Of a stretch of 22,653 nucleotides of DNA, positions 18,888-22,653 are shown one piece after another. Location of the stretch: positions 19,272-41,924 of the forward strand of contig NWUY0300052232.1 of the NCBI GenBank assembly GCA_004151065.3, in the 5' to 3' direction. The position numbers and the translations under genes are program-made. Positions within the stretch are counted from its first letter, which is position 1, and the number at the start of each line of letters is the position of its first letter. Under the pieces are notes generated by a model. It ran no database searches. It saw only the letters and a list, made by a program, of their open reading frames with translations, and had not been told where the DNA came from. The stretch comes from Larix sibirica. Taxonomy: Eukaryota; Streptophyta; Pinopsida; Pinales; Pinaceae.

Positions 18888-20340
18888 TAAGGAACGCAGT
18901 AAATAATATTTTCCGGCCTAGATTCGAAGCACCGTGGATAGTCTGTACAAACACGGCCATAAAGGTTATTGAATGGTATACGTTCATAGCAAAAGGAGTT
19001 TTACTTGGATCTAACATTACTTTCAGGATGGAACAGGATTCCAATTTTGACAATGATGAACTTTCATAACAACTTTATTTGTACTACAAACAGCGTTCAA
19101 AACTGGTGCTTTACATAGCACAAACACATTATTCAAAACTGTACAGGGAAGGGATTAAACGAAGTCACGTAATAAAAGCAGAAACTCACTTTTTGGATAG
19201 AAAATTTTCCCAAAATCCCCCCAAAAATGGATTAGTGGAAAAAGTTAAGTTTTTTTGAAATTAAGTCACACCAAGATCAAACTAAGACTTGTGGCCAGCG
19301 CACTGATAGCTCTGCACTTAGAAACGTGCCTCCCTTTTATCAGTTTGATCTAAAGGTCAGAATTACTGGTGAAAATCATGGTGGCCATTGAAAGGAATTC
19401 AAATAATCGTTTGGAGTTATCACAGAGAGATTAAGATCAAGTCTGACGTAATGTTTAAAGGAAATAAGAAAAATATATTCCTAACTGAGTCAAAAGAGGA
19501 AACAGAGAACTGTTATCATTCTACCTTAATGTGTTACACAATCAAATTGACTACGTTTTATAACGAAAACCCTTCTCATCAAATCACACAAAAATATATA
19601 TTTATTGAATCTTGCGCTGTAGATGTTTCATCAATGGGTCAGATTCAAAGCTGTATGTTACTGAAATATAAATTGCAGATGCAGTTGAATTTCGTTACTA
19701 AACGCTTAAAAGATAAAAAATGCTCTCGGAAAATGAATTTGAATTTTGAAATTTCAAAGCTTTATAAGAAGTAGCATATAAATCTAATTATTACGGACAG
19801 TGTTATAGAGATAAAACACGGACACATATGAAAGTTCTTTGTCTAAATAACCTAAACTGGAGATCTGGTTCATTTAAAACGATAGTGAAGCAAAACCAAA
19901 TAAGAAATTTTTCTTACTATGTGAGAGATTTCGCTACGAATACCAAAGATGAAAGGTAGTAGAATTTACGAGCTCGGGAATCCTTAAAACAATTCGTTTG
20001 GACACGATTGTTCGCGCAAAATGGAGCTTTAGAACGCCAAAATAAGAATTACTGTCTGAGAGGAATATGTATACATGAGACGAAATTGCGCCCAAAACTC
20101 TGAATGAATACTAATACAGATACAGCATATTTTACGTGCTGAACCTGTTAAAAGTATAGCACTCCACGGATCTAGCCAAACAGTGAACTACCATTAAGCA
20201 GATCAGCAGAGCACATTTCTCAAAATTTGCAAGGAGCTATGCAACTTATATAGCCGATTGCTCATGGCTGAATACTTCAATGACTCAGCTTTACATCAGC
20301 GCCAGCTTTCACAAGAGGAGAAAAGACGAAATAGGTTGGC
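18888..20340. other. Gene-free stretch
   Basis: No recognisable gene, RNA or element. The longest plus-strand open frame (19388-19774, 128 codons) has low-complexity, Lys/Asn-rich composition and no motif that I recognise. Confidence 0.5.
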
Positions 20341-20371
20341 TATTACTCAAGTGATGCCTTGCTTTTCAGCC

Positions 20372-20490
20372 GACATTGTGGAATTGAAGGCCGCAATATT
20401 ATTGCCCGACATTTTATTTTGAAGTTACACCGGCATTGTCAAATTGAAGGCCGTGTATTATTTCACTACATGTTATTTTGAAGTTACACA
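20372..20490 (+). repeat. Two diverged repeats of about 60 bp
   Basis: GACATTGTGGAATTGAAGGC...ATTTTATTTTGAAGTTACAC and GGCATTGTCAAATTGAAGGC...TGTTATTTTGAAGTTACAC follow each other. The second unit ends where the 28-bp repeat begins. Confidence 0.75.
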
Positions 20491-20541
20491 GCATTCTGGG
20501 ATGCCTGCGCTGTACACAGCATTCTGGGTTGGCTGCGCTGT
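20486..20541 (+). repeat. 28-bp tandem duplication
   Basis: ACACAGCATTCTGGG followed by ATGCCTGCGCTGT or TTGGCTGCGCTGT, at 20486-20513 and 20514-20541. The GC-rich CTGCGCTGT end contrasts with the AT-rich surroundings. Confidence 0.85.
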
Positions 20542-20754
20542 GGTTAAGGGATAGGAAAGCTGATGAGAGAGACTTCACATTTATATCTGAAGACAATGTA
20601 TTTTGTGTTTATCCTTTAAGCAAATGTTTATTGCCATTTTATTTACTATCACATATCCAATTGTATTATGGTTTTATTCTTTAACAAAAATGTTAATTAT
20701 CATTTTATTTCTATCTTATTTAATGTGGTTAGTGAACAATAAGCTACAAGTTAA

Positions 20755-20990
20755 CTGTCATGAGGCCCCGTCATAAGTAAATCTTAACACTACACTTGTC
20801 TCATCTTCATGTAATCTAGGAAGAGGACTTTTCCTCATTCACCCCAAATTGTAAGTGCTATGAACTGCCCCTTACATAAATAAATCTTGACAATACACCT
20901 CAAAAGAGGATCCTTCTTAGTCCACCCCAAATTGTAAAATAAGCCACAATTGTAAAATAAACCACAAGTTAAGTGCAGTGAACTATAAGT
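20755..20990 (+). repeat. Degenerate repeat of about 110 bp
   Basis: The order CCCC, CATAAGTAAATCTTAACA / CATAAATAAATCTTGACA, an AGAGGA box and CACCCCAAATTGTAA occurs twice. The short element ATTGTAAAATAA[GA]CCACAA then repeats. Borders are approximate. Confidence 0.55.
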
Positions 20991-21271
20991 TATCCGTACC
21001 TTAACTACCAATTACCACATAATATAATTGTTTATTTCAAATTTTGGTTCAACCAAAATTATAAAATATAAACACCAATCAATATAATCACATAAAATTT
21101 ACCTTATATTTACATTTTTGAATACATACAAAAAATATTTTATTTGGTTACTAAGAAGACTGTTCCATTAAACAGCATCTTTTACGAATACAGATTCATT
21201 AACCTAATCCTAACCAAACCTCCATACATCAAAATAGATTTGTACAGTGGGTTGGTGAACAAAATTCAAAC

Positions 21272-21307
21272 CCCAGCTGTATTGAATATCCCAGCTGTAT
21301 TGAATAT
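21272..21307 (+). repeat. Exact 18-bp tandem duplication
   Basis: CCCAGCTGTATTGAATAT twice, at 21272-21289 and 21290-21307, with no mismatch. Confidence 0.9.
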
Positions 21308-21910
21308 GACACTTCACCAGCAATACTATATTGGAAAGGACTCACTATCGCAGTTAATATGTAATTTTCTCGCAAAAGTTGGGGAATCTGTGTATGCTCT
21401 GCAACCAACATCATTCGATCGATGGTGACAGCATCAAAGTTAAAAATTTATGGAAGAAAATCAACAGTGCTGGTGTGGCAGTGGAATTTCCACAAGTTGT
21501 TGTCATCTTTCCTTCAGAAAAAAAAAAAAGCAACTCATTGTTCTTGCTGTGATAAGTGATCAAATAATGCATTTTCAAATTTACATAATCCCATCAATAC
21601 TCGTGACAAACTGACGTGGAAGGCACAATGACTCATGTGATTTGATTGGTTAACTAATGATTTTTTTATGGACGAAAACTGCAGGTGAGCAGAGCGTGCT
21701 CATATCGTAACGCACCTGGCTTATCAGATGTCAAGTTTGATATGACAAAGCAGATTCCGTGACCAATGTCACTTGCAGAGTCGTGTCAGAGTCCCTTTTG
21801 TCAACTTACCAGAAAGAAGGATTAGGTAAGAAATTCTATTGACGTACTAGACGCCATTGTGGCGTGTGGTGCACCTTGTAAATTGACTGGTTGCAAGGGA
21901 ATGGCAGGGC

Positions 21911-21928
21911 ATGTTTAAATTTAAACAT
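21911..21928. repeat. Perfect 18-bp palindrome
   Basis: ATGTTTAAATTTAAACAT is its own reverse complement. It sits just before the tandem repeat at 21935-22013. Confidence 0.85.
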
Positions 21929-21934
21929 TACATT

Positions 21935-22013
21935 AATAATATTAATAATAATAAGTAGTCTCGCCATCACGTAATAATGTTAATAATAATAATAAGTAGT
22001 CTCGCCATCACGT
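21935..22013 (+). repeat. Tandem duplication of 38 and 41 bp with AAT microsatellite
   Basis: Each unit has an AAT/TAA run followed by GTAGTCTCGCCATCACGT (21935-21972 and 21973-22013). The units differ by one AAT step and one base. Confidence 0.88.
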
Positions 22014-22039
22014 TACAATGCATCCGTACGCTACTGATG

Positions 22040-22653
22040 AAGCGTTAATAGTATACGTCGCTCTTCGAGCTAATGCTCTGTACCGCATTTTCAAAGCTAT
22101 GAAGATTTTCGTTTTATAAAGGTGATGGATAAAGTTTTCTTACTGGATTACCTTCTGGAAAAATATCTTAGTGAATAATCGTACTTTAACATATTAGTTT
22201 CCGTTCATATCAAGATGCTCCCGAGTCCCTACTTAAAAAATCAAAAGTATTCAATCATGCCTATTTATAAGTTATAATAGAAAGATGATACTCTTTTCCA
22301 AGTTTGTTTTCTCGCCATATTTAATCCAAAAAATAAAGTAATTTTTTAAAATGTAAATATAAAATGTTAAAATTGTATTTAATTTGAGTGTTATAATTTA
22401 TTTTAAAGTATTTAATGTATTTTAAAAAAATTATAATTAACCAAATTTATTTGGAAAATCAAAATCCAATAATCATTAAATAACTCGAATCCACTCCATC
22501 ATATCTATCCATAACTCAAATACAAAAATTAATTTTATTACCCTAAAAACAATAAATAAACTATAAACAAAAATTGATTTTATACCTTAAAAATATACAT
22601 TTTTTTTTTTCATAGAAAAATTCAACTTACTATTAATATGCGAAATAGTAAAT
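22040..22653. other. AT-rich gene-free end of the window
   Basis: No gene or recognisable element. From about 22320 the sequence is mostly A and T with short homopolymer runs. Confidence 0.5.

Noticed and set aside
19388-19774. 128-codon frame upstream of the NPF gene
   Set aside because: Low-complexity composition, no recognisable domain, no splice or promoter context.

Overview
The window looks like intergenic and genic DNA from a large, repeat-rich, AT-rich seed-plant genome. My best guess is a gymnosperm such as a conifer. The evidence is one five-exon plant nitrate/peptide-transporter (NPF) gene, a plant-type LINE, LTR-retrotransposon sequence with an initiator-Met-tRNA primer site, and scaffold gaps (single Ns at 3161, 6805 and 11203, and a 775-N run at 10158-10932). 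The species call is inference; no marker in the sequence is decisive.

Layout. (1) 1-7012 holds two tandem, diverged copies of a unit of about 3.4-3.6 kb. The second copy ends in CA at 7012 and is followed, after two bases, by a 12-nt primer binding site (7015-7026), so at least its right part is the 3' end of an LTR. (2) 7027-8460 is a decayed, purine-rich retroelement leader or gag-like remnant. (3) 8460-9637 is AT-rich DNA made of minisatellites and direct repeats. (4) 9638-about 14180, minus strand, is a dead LINE. It keeps ORF1 (CCHC zinc knuckle) and the ORF2 endonuclease but stops at the beginning of the reverse transcriptase domain. Its middle holds an apparent 380-bp duplication at scaffold joins that looks like an assembly artefact. 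(5) 14198-14282 may be a LINE 3' tail in the opposite orientation, which would make the whole insertion a 5'-inverted (twin-primed) copy. (6) 15245-17994, minus strand, is an intact 621-residue NPF transporter, closest in my recollection to the NPF7 group (Arabidopsis NRT1.5/NRT1.8). (7) 18000-22653 is the upstream side of that gene: no further gene, but many short tandem duplications.

The only apparently functional gene is the NPF transporter. The other coding matter is broken mobile-element sequence. I do not see a novel multi-gene system. The observations most worth checking are the LINE structure, the assembly-suspicious duplications, the long LTR-like tandem unit, and the loss of the ExxE[K/R] proton-coupling motif in the transporter.
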